Assembly (NCBI GenBank): GCA_964620555.1
Contig: CAZUGZ010000006.1
Span: forward strand, 1-64,000
Reading direction: 5' to 3'
DNA from: JAPOQD01 sp964620555
GTDB taxonomy: Bacteria > Pseudomonadota > Gammaproteobacteria > Pseudomonadales > Halieaceae
Length of the DNA stretch: 64,000 nucleotides
The notes under the pieces were generated by a model. It saw nothing but the letters and a program-made list of their open reading frames with translations. It was not told where the DNA came from and searched no databases. Numbering within the stretch: the first letter of the stretch is position 1; each line of letters begins with the position of its first letter. Shown here piece after piece: positions 52,215-62,498 of the stretch. The translations under genes and the position numbers were made by a program.

Positions 52215-53939
52215 TCAATCGGATCCGTGGGAGAGGCGCTGTTGCAGGAAGTTGCCGATATCGGCCTGCGCCACCAGTTGGGGCTCCGGCTGCCGGCGGT
52301 TGCGGTACTCCAGCTTGCCCTGGGCCAGGTTGCGCTCGCCGACCACCAGTTGATGGGGAATACCGAGTAATTCCATATCCGCGAACTTGACACCGGGACG
52401 CTCGTTGCGGTCGTCCAGCAACACCTCCACTCCGGCCGCGCTGAGCTCCTGGTACAGTTGCTCGGCGCAGCGGCTGACGGCGGTCGACTTGTGCTGGTTC
52501 ACCGCGGTGATGGCGAGTTGGAAGGGGGCGATCGGTTCGGGCCAGACGATGCCATTGGCGTCGTGGTTCTGTTCGATGGCGGCGGCGACGATGCGGCTGA
52601 CGCCGATGCCGTAACAGCCCATGGCCAGACTCCGTTCGCGGCCCTGCTCATCCTGGACCTTGGCCGCCATTGCCTCGCTGTAGCGGGTACCCAACTGAAA
52701 GATGTGGCCCACTTCAATGCCGCGTTTGATCTGCAGCGTGCCCTGGCCATCGGGACTGGGGTCCCCTTCCACCACCTGGCGCAGGTCGACGACCGGGCCG
52801 GTCTGGCAATCGCGCTCCCAGTTGACTCCGCGCAGGTGATAACCATCGCGATTGGCGCCGCAGACGAAATCGGCGAGGTGCGCGGCGGCGCGGTCGGTGA
52901 ACACGGGAAACTGCAACCCCACCGGGCCCAGCGAGCCGAAATCGCAGCCGCCGAAACTGCGAATGGAGTCCTGGTCGGCAAATTCCAGGGGTGCGGCCAC
53001 CGCATCCAGTTTTTCCGCTTTGACCAGACTGAGTTCGTGGTCGCCACGCAACTGCAGGGCGACCAGCGGCGCGGCCGGGTCCGCGCCCTTGACGATCAGG
53101 GTCTTCAAGGTGGTGTCCGCGTCGATGCCGAGCTGCCTGCAGACCGCCTCGATACTGCGCTGGCCCGGGGTGGCCACCTCCTGCAGCGGCTGCGACGGCG
53201 CGGCGACCGCGCCGGCCGGCGCCAGCGCCTCGGCCACTTCCACATTGACTGCGTAGTCGCTGGCGTCACTGACGGCGATGGCGTCCTCCCCGGTATCCGC
53301 CAACACGTGAAATTCCTGGGACACCTTGCCACCGATGGCGCCGCTGTCGGCGGTCACCGAACGAAATTCCAGCCCCAGGCGGCTGAAGATGGCGCTGTAG
53401 GCTGCGTACATCCGGTCGTAGGTCCGTTGCAGCGAAGCCTCATCCAGATGAAAGGAATAGGCGTCTTTCATCAGGAATTCCCGCGCCCGCATGATGCCGA
53501 AACGGGGCCGGACTTCATCGCGAAACTTGGTCTGAATCTGGTAGAAGGTCTGTGGCAGTTGCCGGTAGCTGCCGATTTCGCCACGCAGCAGGTCGGTGAT
53601 GACTTCCTCGTGGGTCGGACCCAGGCAGAACGGGCGCTGGTGGCGGTCCTCCAGGCGCAGCAATTCCGGGCCATACTCTTTCCAGCGCCCGGATTCCTTC
53701 CAAAGCTCGGCGGGCTGCACCATGGGCATGCTCATTTCCTGGGCTCCGCAGCGGTCCATTTCCTCGCGCACGATGTTTTCCACCTTGCGCAGGACCCGCA
53801 ATCCCATGGGTAGCCAGCTATAGATCCCGGCGGCCAGTTTGCGGATCAGGCCGGCGCGCACCATGAGTTGGTGGCTGATGATTTCGGCGTCAGAGGGAAT
53901 CTCCCTGACCGTGGCGATGAGGAACTGGCTGGCACGCAT
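52215..53939 (-). CDS. proS: Prolyl-tRNA synthetase
   Basis: Class II synthetase of 574 residues, prokaryotic long form. N-terminal catalytic motifs with GIYSWLPMGLRVLRKVE and DRHQRPFCLGPTHEEVITDL. The cis-editing INS domain lies at about 230-390. Motif 3 falls in LAMGCYGIGVSRI and a C-terminal anticodon-binding domain closes the protein. A possible -10 hexamer TAGAAT (minus strand, 53979-53984) lies upstream. Divergent from the symporter gene; convergent with the unknown gene 43 bp away. Confidence 0.97.
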   Translation of the reverse strand: MRASQFLIATVREIPSDAEIISHQLMVRAGLIRKLAAGIYSWLPMGLRVLRKVENIVREEMDRCGAQEMSMPMVQPAELWKESGRWKEYGPELLRLEDRHQRPFCLGPTHEEVITDLLRGEIGSYRQLPQTFYQIQTKFRDEVRPRFGIMRAREFLMKDAYSFHLDEASLQRTYDRMYAAYSAIFSRLGLEFRSVTADSGAIGGKVSQEFHVLADTGEDAIAVSDASDYAVNVEVAEALAPAGAVAAPSQPLQEVATPGQRSIEAVCRQLGIDADTTLKTLIVKGADPAAPLVALQLRGDHELSLVKAEKLDAVAAPLEFADQDSIRSFGGCDFGSLGPVGLQFPVFTDRAAAHLADFVCGANRDGYHLRGVNWERDCQTGPVVDLRQVVEGDPSPDGQGTLQIKRGIEVGHIFQLGTRYSEAMAAKVQDEQGRERSLAMGCYGIGVSRIVAAAIEQNHDANGIVWPEPIAPFQLAITAVNQHKSTAVSRCAEQLYQELSAAGVEVLLDDRNERPGVKFADMELLGIPHQLVVGERNLAQGKLEYRNRRQPEPQLVAQADIGNFLQQRLSHGSD

Positions 53940-54059
53940 GGAACTAATCTTGGGGGAGACCGCTTCCGGGAAACTCTCATTCTACGATGCTTTACCGGGC
54001 CGGAACAGTGGACAGGCCGACCGATAGCCGCCCGGCATCGGCCGAAAAAACACCCGCAT

Positions 54060-54089
54060 TTGGAGCCGTGCGGCAGAGTAGACTAGAAT
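54060..54089 (+). promoter_or_regulatory. Possible sigma-70-like promoter for the symporter gene
   Basis: TTGGAG (54060-54065) and TAGAAT (54084-54089) are separated by 18 bases, about 80 bases before the symporter start. The -10 is good, the -35 matches the consensus only in its first three bases. Confidence 0.35.
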
Positions 54090-54168
54090 AGCGCACGGGA
54101 CTGGTGATCAGGTTGCCAGTGACCCGCTTGCCGGACAAAAAACCTTTCAATCTCAATTGGAGTTGCAC

Positions 54169-55443
54169 GTGAGTAAACTCAAACTTCACTGGCGCATTCT
54201 CATTGCCATCGTTCTTGCCGCGGTAATCGGGACCATCACCGGAACGGAAGCCGCCATCTTCGGCATCACCTTCTACAGCATGTATGACTTTGTCGGAACG
54301 CTGTTCCTCAATGCGCTGCGCATGATCATCGTGCCGCTGATCACGGCCTCCATCATTACCGGAATCGCCAGCCTCAGCGGCGGCAGTGATCTGGGCCGGA
54401 TAGGTCTGAAAACCATAACGTACTATGCTGCCAGCAGCACGATCGCCATCCTGGTCGGTCTGCTATTCGTCAATTTCTTCAGTCCCGGCATACTGGACGG
54501 AGTGCCCGTGGGAGAGCGTCTCAACCTGACGCTGGACAATGCCGAGGTGAGTTCGGCAGTCGCCAGCGTCGAGGGTCGTGGCGGTGGCGATATCGTGCAG
54601 ATATTCATTCGCATGGTTCCCACCAATATCGTCGCGGCCGCTGCCAATGGGGAGATGCTGGGCCTGATATTCTTCAGCCTGGTGTTCGGCTATTTCATGT
54701 CCCTGATTCCGGCCGGGCAGGGGGAGACGCTGCTGAATTTCTGGAAGGCCGTGTCCGAGACCATGATGAAGATCACCATGTGGATCATGCAGTTTGCCCC
54801 GTACGGGGTGTTCGGACTGGTGGCGAAGACGGTGGCCGCGACCGGCTTCGCGGCCTTCATGCCGATGCTGTGGTTCTTCATCACGGCACTGCTGGCGTTG
54901 TTGACGCACATGTTCATCATCATGCCACTGTTGCTGAAATACGTCGCCGGTGTGAGCCCGCTGGCCCATATCAGGGCGATGGCGCCAGCCATGCTGACCG
55001 CCTTCTCCACGGCTTCTTCATCGGCAACCCTGCCCCTGACCATGGAATGCCTGCAAAAGAAATCGGGGGTATCGGAACGGACCACCAGTTTCGTTCTGCC
55101 GCTCGGCGCTACTGTCAACATGGACGGGACGGCATTGTACGAGTGTGTCGCCGCGATGTTCCTGGCCCAGGCGTACGGTCTGGACCTGAGCCTTACGACC
55201 CAGTTCACGATCGTTCTCATCGCGCTGCTTACTTCGATCGGGGTGGCGGGAATTCCGGCCGCCAGCCTGGTGGCCATCACGGTGATACTGACTGCCATCG
55301 GCCTGCCGGTGGAAGCCATTGGCCTGCTGCTGGTCACTGATCGCGTCCTGGATATGATCCGTACCTCGGTCAACATCTTTTCCGATTCCTGTGGCGCCGT
55401 GCTGATAGCGAAGTCAGAGAAGGAAACCGGCATCCTGGTATAG
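54169..55443 (+). CDS. Dicarboxylate/amino acid:cation symporter (DAACS family)
   Basis: Inner-membrane carrier of 424 residues of the GltP/DctA family, taking up glutamate, aspartate or C4-dicarboxylates with Na+ or H+. Signature elements: the serine-rich hairpin TAFSTASSSATLPLTMEC, the NMDGTALYE motif in GATVNMDGTALYE, and TSIGVAGIPAAS. About eight helices plus two hairpins. The start is GTG at 54169 with GGAG six bases upstream; an in-frame TTG at 54157 is less likely. Substrate uncertain. Confidence 0.92.
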   Translation: MSKLKLHWRILIAIVLAAVIGTITGTEAAIFGITFYSMYDFVGTLFLNALRMIIVPLITASIITGIASLSGGSDLGRIGLKTITYYAASSTIAILVGLLFVNFFSPGILDGVPVGERLNLTLDNAEVSSAVASVEGRGGGDIVQIFIRMVPTNIVAAAANGEMLGLIFFSLVFGYFMSLIPAGQGETLLNFWKAVSETMMKITMWIMQFAPYGVFGLVAKTVAATGFAAFMPMLWFFITALLALLTHMFIIMPLLLKYVAGVSPLAHIRAMAPAMLTAFSTASSSATLPLTMECLQKKSGVSERTTSFVLPLGATVNMDGTALYECVAAMFLAQAYGLDLSLTTQFTIVLIALLTSIGVAGIPAASLVAITVILTAIGLPVEAIGLLLVTDRVLDMIRTSVNIFSDSCGAVLIAKSEKETGILV

Positions 55444-55480
55444 GAGCCTGCGCCTTGCGACCGGCTACCGGCTACCGGCG
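55441..55480 (+). repeat. Dispersed repeat variant plus ccggctac tandem
   Basis: taggagcctgcgcc (55441-55454) is a one-base variant of the repeat at 22531 and 48665 and again contains the stop codon of the upstream gene (TAG). It is followed by ccggctac repeated in tandem (about 55461-55480). Confidence 0.55.
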
Positions 55481-55533
55481 AAAGAAATTTTGCGGTAAGA
55501 TTCACGGTTGATCTGTTTTCCTGGTTGGGAGTT

Positions 55534-55842
55534 ATGCCGATATACGAGTACCAATGCCTGTCCTGCGCCGAGGAATTGGAGGCACTGCAGAAAATCAGTG
55601 ACCAGCCGCTGCGGGAATGTCCCTTCTGTGGCCGTGACGAACTCAGGAAGAAAGTGTCCGCGGCGGCGTTTCGCCTCAAGGGCGGCGGTTGGTATGAAAC
55701 CGATTTCAAGACCGGCGACAAGAGGTACCTTGCCGGTGATGAAAAGCCCGCCGCCAACGACGGCCCCGGCAAGGAGGCCGCAGTGGACAAATCCTCCTCC
55801 GCCGGTGCCGGCAGTACCGGCGATGCCGCAGCGGTAGGCTGA
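55534..55842 (+). CDS. FmdB-type zinc ribbon regulatory protein
   Basis: Protein of 102 residues. MPIYEYQCLSC and CPFCG supply the two CxxC pairs of a zinc ribbon (about residues 7-34), followed by SAAAFRLKGGGWYETDFK, the common continuation in the FmdB/CxxC_CXXC_SSSS family. A disordered Ala/Gly/Ser tail closes it. Such genes often sit before aspS in gammaproteobacteria; function poorly defined. ATG at 55534 with GGGAG upstream. Confidence 0.88.
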   Translation: MPIYEYQCLSCAEELEALQKISDQPLRECPFCGRDELRKKVSAAAFRLKGGGWYETDFKTGDKRYLAGDEKPAANDGPGKEAAVDKSSSAGAGSTGDAAAVG

Positions 55843-55873
55843 AAAGACCGCCTCACCCAACCGGGTCTTCTCC

Positions 55874-57667
<1,794 letters not shown>

Positions 57668-57677
57668 CGGGCGGCGT

Positions 57678-58418
57678 ATGGCAGGCCACAGCAAATGGGC
57701 GAACATCAAGCACCGCAAGGCGGCGCAGGACGCCCGTCGCGGCAAGATCTTCACCCGGCTGATCCGCGAACTGGTGGTGGCGGCCAAACTGGGAGGACCC
57801 AACCCGGACGACAACCCCCGGCTGCGGACGGCAGTGGACAAGGCACTGGGTGCCAATATGACCCGCGACACCGTGGCCCGTGCCATCGCCCGCGGAGCCG
57901 GCGGCAGCGCCAGCGACGACGTGGAGGAACTGACCTACGAAGGCTATGCCGGCGGCGGCGTCGCGGTACTGGTCGAGGCGATGACCGACAATCGCAATCG
58001 CACCGTGGCGGAAGTGCGTCACGCCTTCAGCAAATACGGCGGCCAGTTGGGCGCCGACGGTTCCGTGGCCTATCTGTTCAACCGTTGCGGCGTGCTCATT
58101 TTCGCCGCGGAAGTCGATGAAGACGAGCTGTTCGCGGCGGCCCTGGAAGCCGGCGCGGACGACATCGGGAATCTTGCCGATGGCAGCTTCGAGGTACTGA
58201 CGCCCTGGCGGGATTTCACCGCGGTACAACAGGCCCTGCAGGCGGCCGGTTTCGAACCGGTGGCCGGCGAAGTTACCCTGCTGCCCGAAACCACGGTATC
58301 GGTTGACGCGGCCAGGGTGGATACCGTCCTGAGCCTGGTGGACGCCCTGGAAGAACTGGATGATGTGCAGAATGTCTATACCAATATGGACATTCCCGAG
58401 GGCCTGCTGCACAGTTAG
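57678..58418 (+). CDS. yebC: YebC/PmpR-family protein
   Basis: Protein of 246 residues opening MAGHSKWANIKHRKAAQDARRGK with the YEGYAGGGVAVLVEAMTDNRNRT block. Members act as translation-associated factors or transcriptional regulators (family knowledge). Lies 10 bp after aspS and before ruvC, the conserved order. Confidence 0.97.
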   Translation: MAGHSKWANIKHRKAAQDARRGKIFTRLIRELVVAAKLGGPNPDDNPRLRTAVDKALGANMTRDTVARAIARGAGGSASDDVEELTYEGYAGGGVAVLVEAMTDNRNRTVAEVRHAFSKYGGQLGADGSVAYLFNRCGVLIFAAEVDEDELFAAALEAGADDIGNLADGSFEVLTPWRDFTAVQQALQAAGFEPVAGEVTLLPETTVSVDAARVDTVLSLVDALEELDDVQNVYTNMDIPEGLLHS

Positions 58419-58444
58419 GGTTGAGGTGATACGCAGGTGATGTT

Positions 58445-58984
58445 ATGGCGCTCGTGCTGGGCATAGATCCGGGGTCACTCAAAACCGGCTTTGGCATCAT
58501 CAACCATCATGGCGGCCACAGCGAATACCTGACCAGCGGCGTCATTCGCCTGCCCCGGGTGCCGTTGTCCGAGCGGCTCAAACTGATCTTTGACGGGGTG
58601 ACCCAGGTAGTGGAGCAATATTGCCCGCAGGAACTGGCGATTGAAGAGGTATTCCTGGCCCGGGACGCGAGGGCGGCCCTGAAATTGGGGCAGGCCCGCG
58701 GCGCCGCTATCGTGGCGTGTGCCAACCAGTCCCTGCCGGTCTACGAATACGCCAGCAGGGCCATCAAGCTGGCCGTGGTGGGCACCGGCGGCGCCAGCAA
58801 AGGCCAGGTGCAGCACATGGTCAAGAGCTTGTTGAAGTTGCCCGCCATGCCCGGCGAAGATGCCGCCGACGCCCTGGCGACGGCCCTGTGTCATGCCCAC
58901 ACCCAACAGGGTATGATTACTCTCGCCCGCGCCCGCAACAGCGCTTCCCACCGCTCCCGCCGGGGCGAGACGAACAGCCCATGA
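58445..58984 (+). CDS. ruvC: Holliday junction resolvase RuvC
   Basis: Endonuclease of 179 residues that cuts Holliday junctions. Catalytic acidic residues are in LGIDPGSLKTGFGII, LAIEEVFLARD and GEDAADALATALCHA. Its stop overlaps the ruvA ATG by four bases (ATGA). Confidence 0.97.
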   Translation: MALVLGIDPGSLKTGFGIINHHGGHSEYLTSGVIRLPRVPLSERLKLIFDGVTQVVEQYCPQELAIEEVFLARDARAALKLGQARGAAIVACANQSLPVYEYASRAIKLAVVGTGGASKGQVQHMVKSLLKLPAMPGEDAADALATALCHAHTQQGMITLARARNSASHRSRRGETNSP

Positions 58985-59583
58985 TTGGACGCCTGACCGG
59001 TATTCTGAAGGAAAAACAGGCCCCCCATATTCTTTTGGAGGTGGGCGGCGTCGGCTATGAAATCCAGGTGCCCATGACCACCCTGTACGAGCTGCCGGGC
59101 ATCGGCGACTCCACCACCATGTACACCCACTTCGTGGTCCGCGAAGATGCGCAGCTCCTGTACGGCTTTCATCGGCAGCAGGAGCGCCGCCTGTTTCGGG
59201 AGTTGATCAAGGTCAATGGGGTGGGACCAAAAATGGGCCTGGCCATTCTTTCGGGCATGGATGCGGACAGCTTTGTGCGTGCGGTACGACTCGAAGACAG
59301 CCAGACGCTGTTGCTGCTGCCGGGAATAGGCAAGAGGATTGCGGAGCGGCTGTTGGTGGAAATGCGCGACCGGCTGGAGGGCTGGGCGATCGAAACCGGA
59401 GCGGAGGTGACCCCCAAAAGTGCCGGCCAGCGACAGATGCTGGCGGAGGCCGAGAGTGCCCTGGTGGCGCTGGGCTACCGTCCCACCGAGGCCAGCCGGG
59501 CGCTCTCGGCCGTGGAACACGAGGACCTGGACAGCGTGGAGGAATGGATTCGGCTGGCCCTGCAATCCATGGTGAAAAACTGA
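58981..59583 (+). CDS. ruvA: Holliday junction branch-migration protein RuvA
   Basis: DNA-binding subunit of 200 residues. OB-fold (MIGRLTGILKEKQAPHILLEVGGVGYEI), the helix-hairpin-helix pair VNGVGPKMGLAILSG and LPGIGKRIAERLLVEM, and a RuvB-binding C-terminal domain. Overlaps ruvC by four bases and ruvB by one (TGATG). Confidence 0.98.
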   Translation: MIGRLTGILKEKQAPHILLEVGGVGYEIQVPMTTLYELPGIGDSTTMYTHFVVREDAQLLYGFHRQQERRLFRELIKVNGVGPKMGLAILSGMDADSFVRAVRLEDSQTLLLLPGIGKRIAERLLVEMRDRLEGWAIETGAEVTPKSAGQRQMLAEAESALVALGYRPTEASRALSAVEHEDLDSVEEWIRLALQSMVKN

Positions 59584-60653
59584 TGATTGAAACCGATCGA
59601 TTGCTGGGCAGGGAAGCGGCGGCGGACCCCGGCGAGGAAATCGCCGACCGCGCCCTGCGGCCTCACACCCTGGCGGAATACGCGGGGCAATCGACGGTGC
59701 GGGAACAGATGGCGCTGTTCATGGAGGCCGCCCGCCGCCGCGGGGAACCACTGGACCACACCCTGATCTTTGGCCCCCCGGGACTGGGGAAAACCACCCT
59801 GGCCTACATCATTGCCCATGAGATGGACGTGGAGATCAAGACCACCTCGGGCCCGGTAATCGAAAAACCGGGGGACGTCGCCGCCCTGCTGACCAACCTG
59901 AACGACGGCGATGTGTTGTTCATCGATGAGGTCCACCGGCTCAGCCCCCATGTGGAGGAGATTCTGTACCCGGCGATGGAGCAGAATCAGATCGATATCA
60001 TGATTGGAGAGGGCCCGGCGGCGCGCTCCATCAAATTGGAACTGCCCCATTTCACGCTGGTCGCCGCCACTACCCGGGCCGGTCTCCTGACCTCACCGCT
60101 GCGCGACCGCTTCGGAATCGTACAGCGGCTGGAATTTTACCGGGTGGAGGAGCTGGCCCTGATCCTCAAGCGTGCCGCCGCCATTCTGGACATCGCCCTG
60201 GCCGAAGACGGCGCCACGGAAATCGCCACGCGCTCCAGGGGAACCCCGCGCATCGCCAACCGCCTGCTGCGACGGGTGCGTGACTACGCCGAGGTTCGCG
60301 CCGATGCCAACATCAGCCGGCCGGTGGCACAGCAGGCGCTGGATATGCTCAATGTCGATCAACGGGGGTTTGACCACCTGGACCGCCGCCTGCTGCTCAG
60401 CCTGATAGAGAAATTCGATGGCGGCCCGGTGGGGGTGGAGAGCCTTGCCGCGGCGATTTCGGAAGAGCGGGGTACCATCGAGGATGTGCTGGAACCCTAT
60501 CTGATCCAGCAGGGCTATATTGCCCGCACACCCCGGGGACGCATTGCGACCCGCCACGCCTACCTTCATTTCGGCCTGCCCTACCCCACCGCCCAGACCA
60601 CCCTGGACATGAACTTCAGCCAGGGGGACCCAGGCACAGGAGAAAGAACTTGA
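59583..60653 (+). CDS. ruvB: Holliday junction branch-migration ATPase RuvB
   Basis: AAA+ motor of 356 residues. Walker A GPPGLGKTTLAYIIAHEM, Walker B DEVHRLSP, sensor I AATTRAG and arginine finger PLRDRFG, followed by the winged-helix RuvB C-terminal domain. ATG at 59583 overlaps ruvA. Its TGA overlaps the TTG start of tolQ; ybgC, usual here, is absent. Confidence 0.98.
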   Translation: MIETDRLLGREAAADPGEEIADRALRPHTLAEYAGQSTVREQMALFMEAARRRGEPLDHTLIFGPPGLGKTTLAYIIAHEMDVEIKTTSGPVIEKPGDVAALLTNLNDGDVLFIDEVHRLSPHVEEILYPAMEQNQIDIMIGEGPAARSIKLELPHFTLVAATTRAGLLTSPLRDRFGIVQRLEFYRVEELALILKRAAAILDIALAEDGATEIATRSRGTPRIANRLLRRVRDYAEVRADANISRPVAQQALDMLNVDQRGFDHLDRRLLLSLIEKFDGGPVGVESLAAAISEERGTIEDVLEPYLIQQGYIARTPRGRIATRHAYLHFGLPYPTAQTTLDMNFSQGDPGTGERT

Positions 60654-61348
60654 ACCAACAATTGAGCCTGGTCGACCTGGTCCTCAACGCCAGTTTCACG
60701 GTGCAGGCGGTCATGGTCATTCTGTTATTGGCCTCGGTCACCTCCTGGTTCATGATCGTGCAACGGCTGTTGTATTTTTCCCGGGTGCAGCGGGAGAGCC
60801 GGGAGTTCGAGGAGCAGTTCTGGTCCGGTATCGATCTCTCCGAGCTCTATCGCGACGGTGAAGAGCGAGCCAACGCGGGCCAGACTTTGGGTATGGAGGC
60901 TATCTTTCGCGCCGGCTTCAAGGAATTCTCGCGACTGGCCCAGCAGCCGGGGCTGGACTCGGAGGCGATCATGGACGGTGCCCAGCGCGCCATGCGGGTT
61001 GCCAAAGCGCGGGAAGAGGAGGCCCTGGAACATCACCTGCCGTTCCTGGCAACGGTGGGTTCGACCAGCCCCTACGTGGGCCTGTTCGGGACCGTGTGGG
61101 GCATCATGAATTCCTTCCGTGGCCTGGCCAATGCCACCCAGGCCACCCTGGCGACGGTGGCCCCCGGCATTTCGGAGGCACTGATTGCCACCGCCATGGG
61201 GCTGTTTGCCGCCATACCCGCGGTCATCGCCTACAATCGCTTTGCCTCCCGCGTCGACGTCAGCCTCAACCGCTACGACACCTTTGCCGACGAGTTTTCC
61301 AGCATTCTGCACCGCCAGGCCTTCGCCATGGCGGCCGGCAATCGATGA
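60650..61348 (+). CDS. tolQ: Tol-Pal system protein TolQ
   Basis: Inner-membrane motor protein of 232 residues, ExbB/MotA-like, that with TolR uses the proton-motive force during outer-membrane constriction. Three membrane segments (about 17-38, 135-160, 170-195) with GLFGTVWGIMNSF and GISEALIATAMGLFAAIPAV. Start is TTG at 60650, with AGGAGA upstream, overlapping ruvB by four bases. Confidence 0.96.
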   Translation: MNQQLSLVDLVLNASFTVQAVMVILLLASVTSWFMIVQRLLYFSRVQRESREFEEQFWSGIDLSELYRDGEERANAGQTLGMEAIFRAGFKEFSRLAQQPGLDSEAIMDGAQRAMRVAKAREEEALEHHLPFLATVGSTSPYVGLFGTVWGIMNSFRGLANATQATLATVAPGISEALIATAMGLFAAIPAVIAYNRFASRVDVSLNRYDTFADEFSSILHRQAFAMAAGNR

Positions 61349-61767
61349 CCCGTCAACGCCACAAACACCGGCCGATGTCCGAGATCAATGTGGTCCCCTA
61401 CATTGATGTAATGCTGGTATTGCTGATCATTTTCATGGTCACGGCACCGCTGTTGATGCAGGGAGTCCAGGTCGACCTGCCACAGGCCGACAGCGATCCC
61501 GTGGACAATCAGGATCCCGAGCCGGTGATCGTTTCCATCAACGCCGCCGGCGAGTTGTTTCTCAACCTGGGGGCGGACCACCAGCAGGTGTTGAGTCTTG
61601 CCACCGTAAAGCAGCGAGTCTCCGTGGTGATGCGGCGCAACCCGGGAAAACCGGTGATGATCTGGGGCGACCGGGGTGTGCCCTATGGGCAGGTAGTGGT
61701 GTTGATGGCGGCCCTGCAGGAGGCGGGAGTTCCCAGCATCGGCCTGGTCACGGACGATCCCCGATGA
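61345..61767 (+). CDS. tolR: Tol-Pal system protein TolR
   Basis: Protein of 140 residues: one membrane helix bearing the essential Asp (INVVPYIDVMLVLLIIFMVTAP) and a periplasmic ExbD-like domain. ATGA overlap with tolQ and with tolA. Confidence 0.96.
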   Translation: MTRQRHKHRPMSEINVVPYIDVMLVLLIIFMVTAPLLMQGVQVDLPQADSDPVDNQDPEPVIVSINAAGELFLNLGADHQQVLSLATVKQRVSVVMRRNPGKPVMIWGDRGVPYGQVVVLMAALQEAGVPSIGLVTDDPR

Positions 61768-62498
61768 ACCTGCTGCTCGGCCCGAGGCTGATCTTCTGGC
61801 GACCGGCTGGCGCCAGCGTGGCCCTGCACGCCCTGCTGTTGGCAATGTTGACCCTGAACTGGAGCTGGCGCCAGCCGCCCACCGTGCAGACCGCCCCGCC
61901 ACCGAATTTCATTTCGGCGAAACTGGTTGCAGCTCCACAGCCACCGCCACCGGAACCAGCGCGCAGGTCACTGGACGCCGTTCCCGCCCCGGTGCCGGCA
62001 CCCGCGCAGCCGAAACCGAAACCGGCTCCGGTACAGCCTGCCAGCAAGCCCAGGCCGGAACCCCCGGCGGAGGTCATCAGCGAGCCCACAGCGCAGACCG
62101 AAGGGCCGAGCGCCGCGCAACGGGCGGCCCGGGCCCGCGAGGAACTGGCCCAATTGCTGGCGGCGGAAACTGCCATGCTGGAAAGGTCCGACGACGAAAC
62201 CACTGCGCTGAGCTATATCGCCCTGATCTCCCGCAGCGTGGAGAGCCACTGGAGCCGCCCACCCAGTGCCCGCAACGGCATGGAGGTGGAACTGGTCATC
62301 CAGCTGATTCCCACCGGGGAAGTGGTCAGTGTGACCGTGGTCCGCGGCAGCGGTCTGGCTGCGTTCGACCGTTCGGCGGTCAACGCGGTGCGCAAGGCGG
62401 GCCGCTTTCCGGAACTGCAACAACTTCCCTCGCGAATTTTCGAGAGCAGGTTCCGACAGTTCCGCCTGTTGTTCAAACCGGAGGATTTACGCTTTTGA
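61764..62498 (+). CDS. tolA: Tol-Pal system protein TolA (short form)
   Basis: Protein of 244 residues. An N-terminal anchor (about 15-33), a Pro/Ala/Lys-rich linker (EPARRSLDAVPAPVPAPAQP) and a helical portion are followed by a C-terminal TolA/TonB domain (about 145-240) with SYIALISRSVESHWSRPPSA and VVRGSGLAAFDRSAVNAVRKAG. The central helical domain is shorter than in E. coli TolA (421 residues). Links the TolQR motor to TolB/Pal. Confidence 0.92.
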   Translation: MNLLLGPRLIFWRPAGASVALHALLLAMLTLNWSWRQPPTVQTAPPPNFISAKLVAAPQPPPPEPARRSLDAVPAPVPAPAQPKPKPAPVQPASKPRPEPPAEVISEPTAQTEGPSAAQRAARAREELAQLLAAETAMLERSDDETTALSYIALISRSVESHWSRPPSARNGMEVELVIQLIPTGEVVSVTVVRGSGLAAFDRSAVNAVRKAGRFPELQQLPSRIFESRFRQFRLLFKPEDLRF

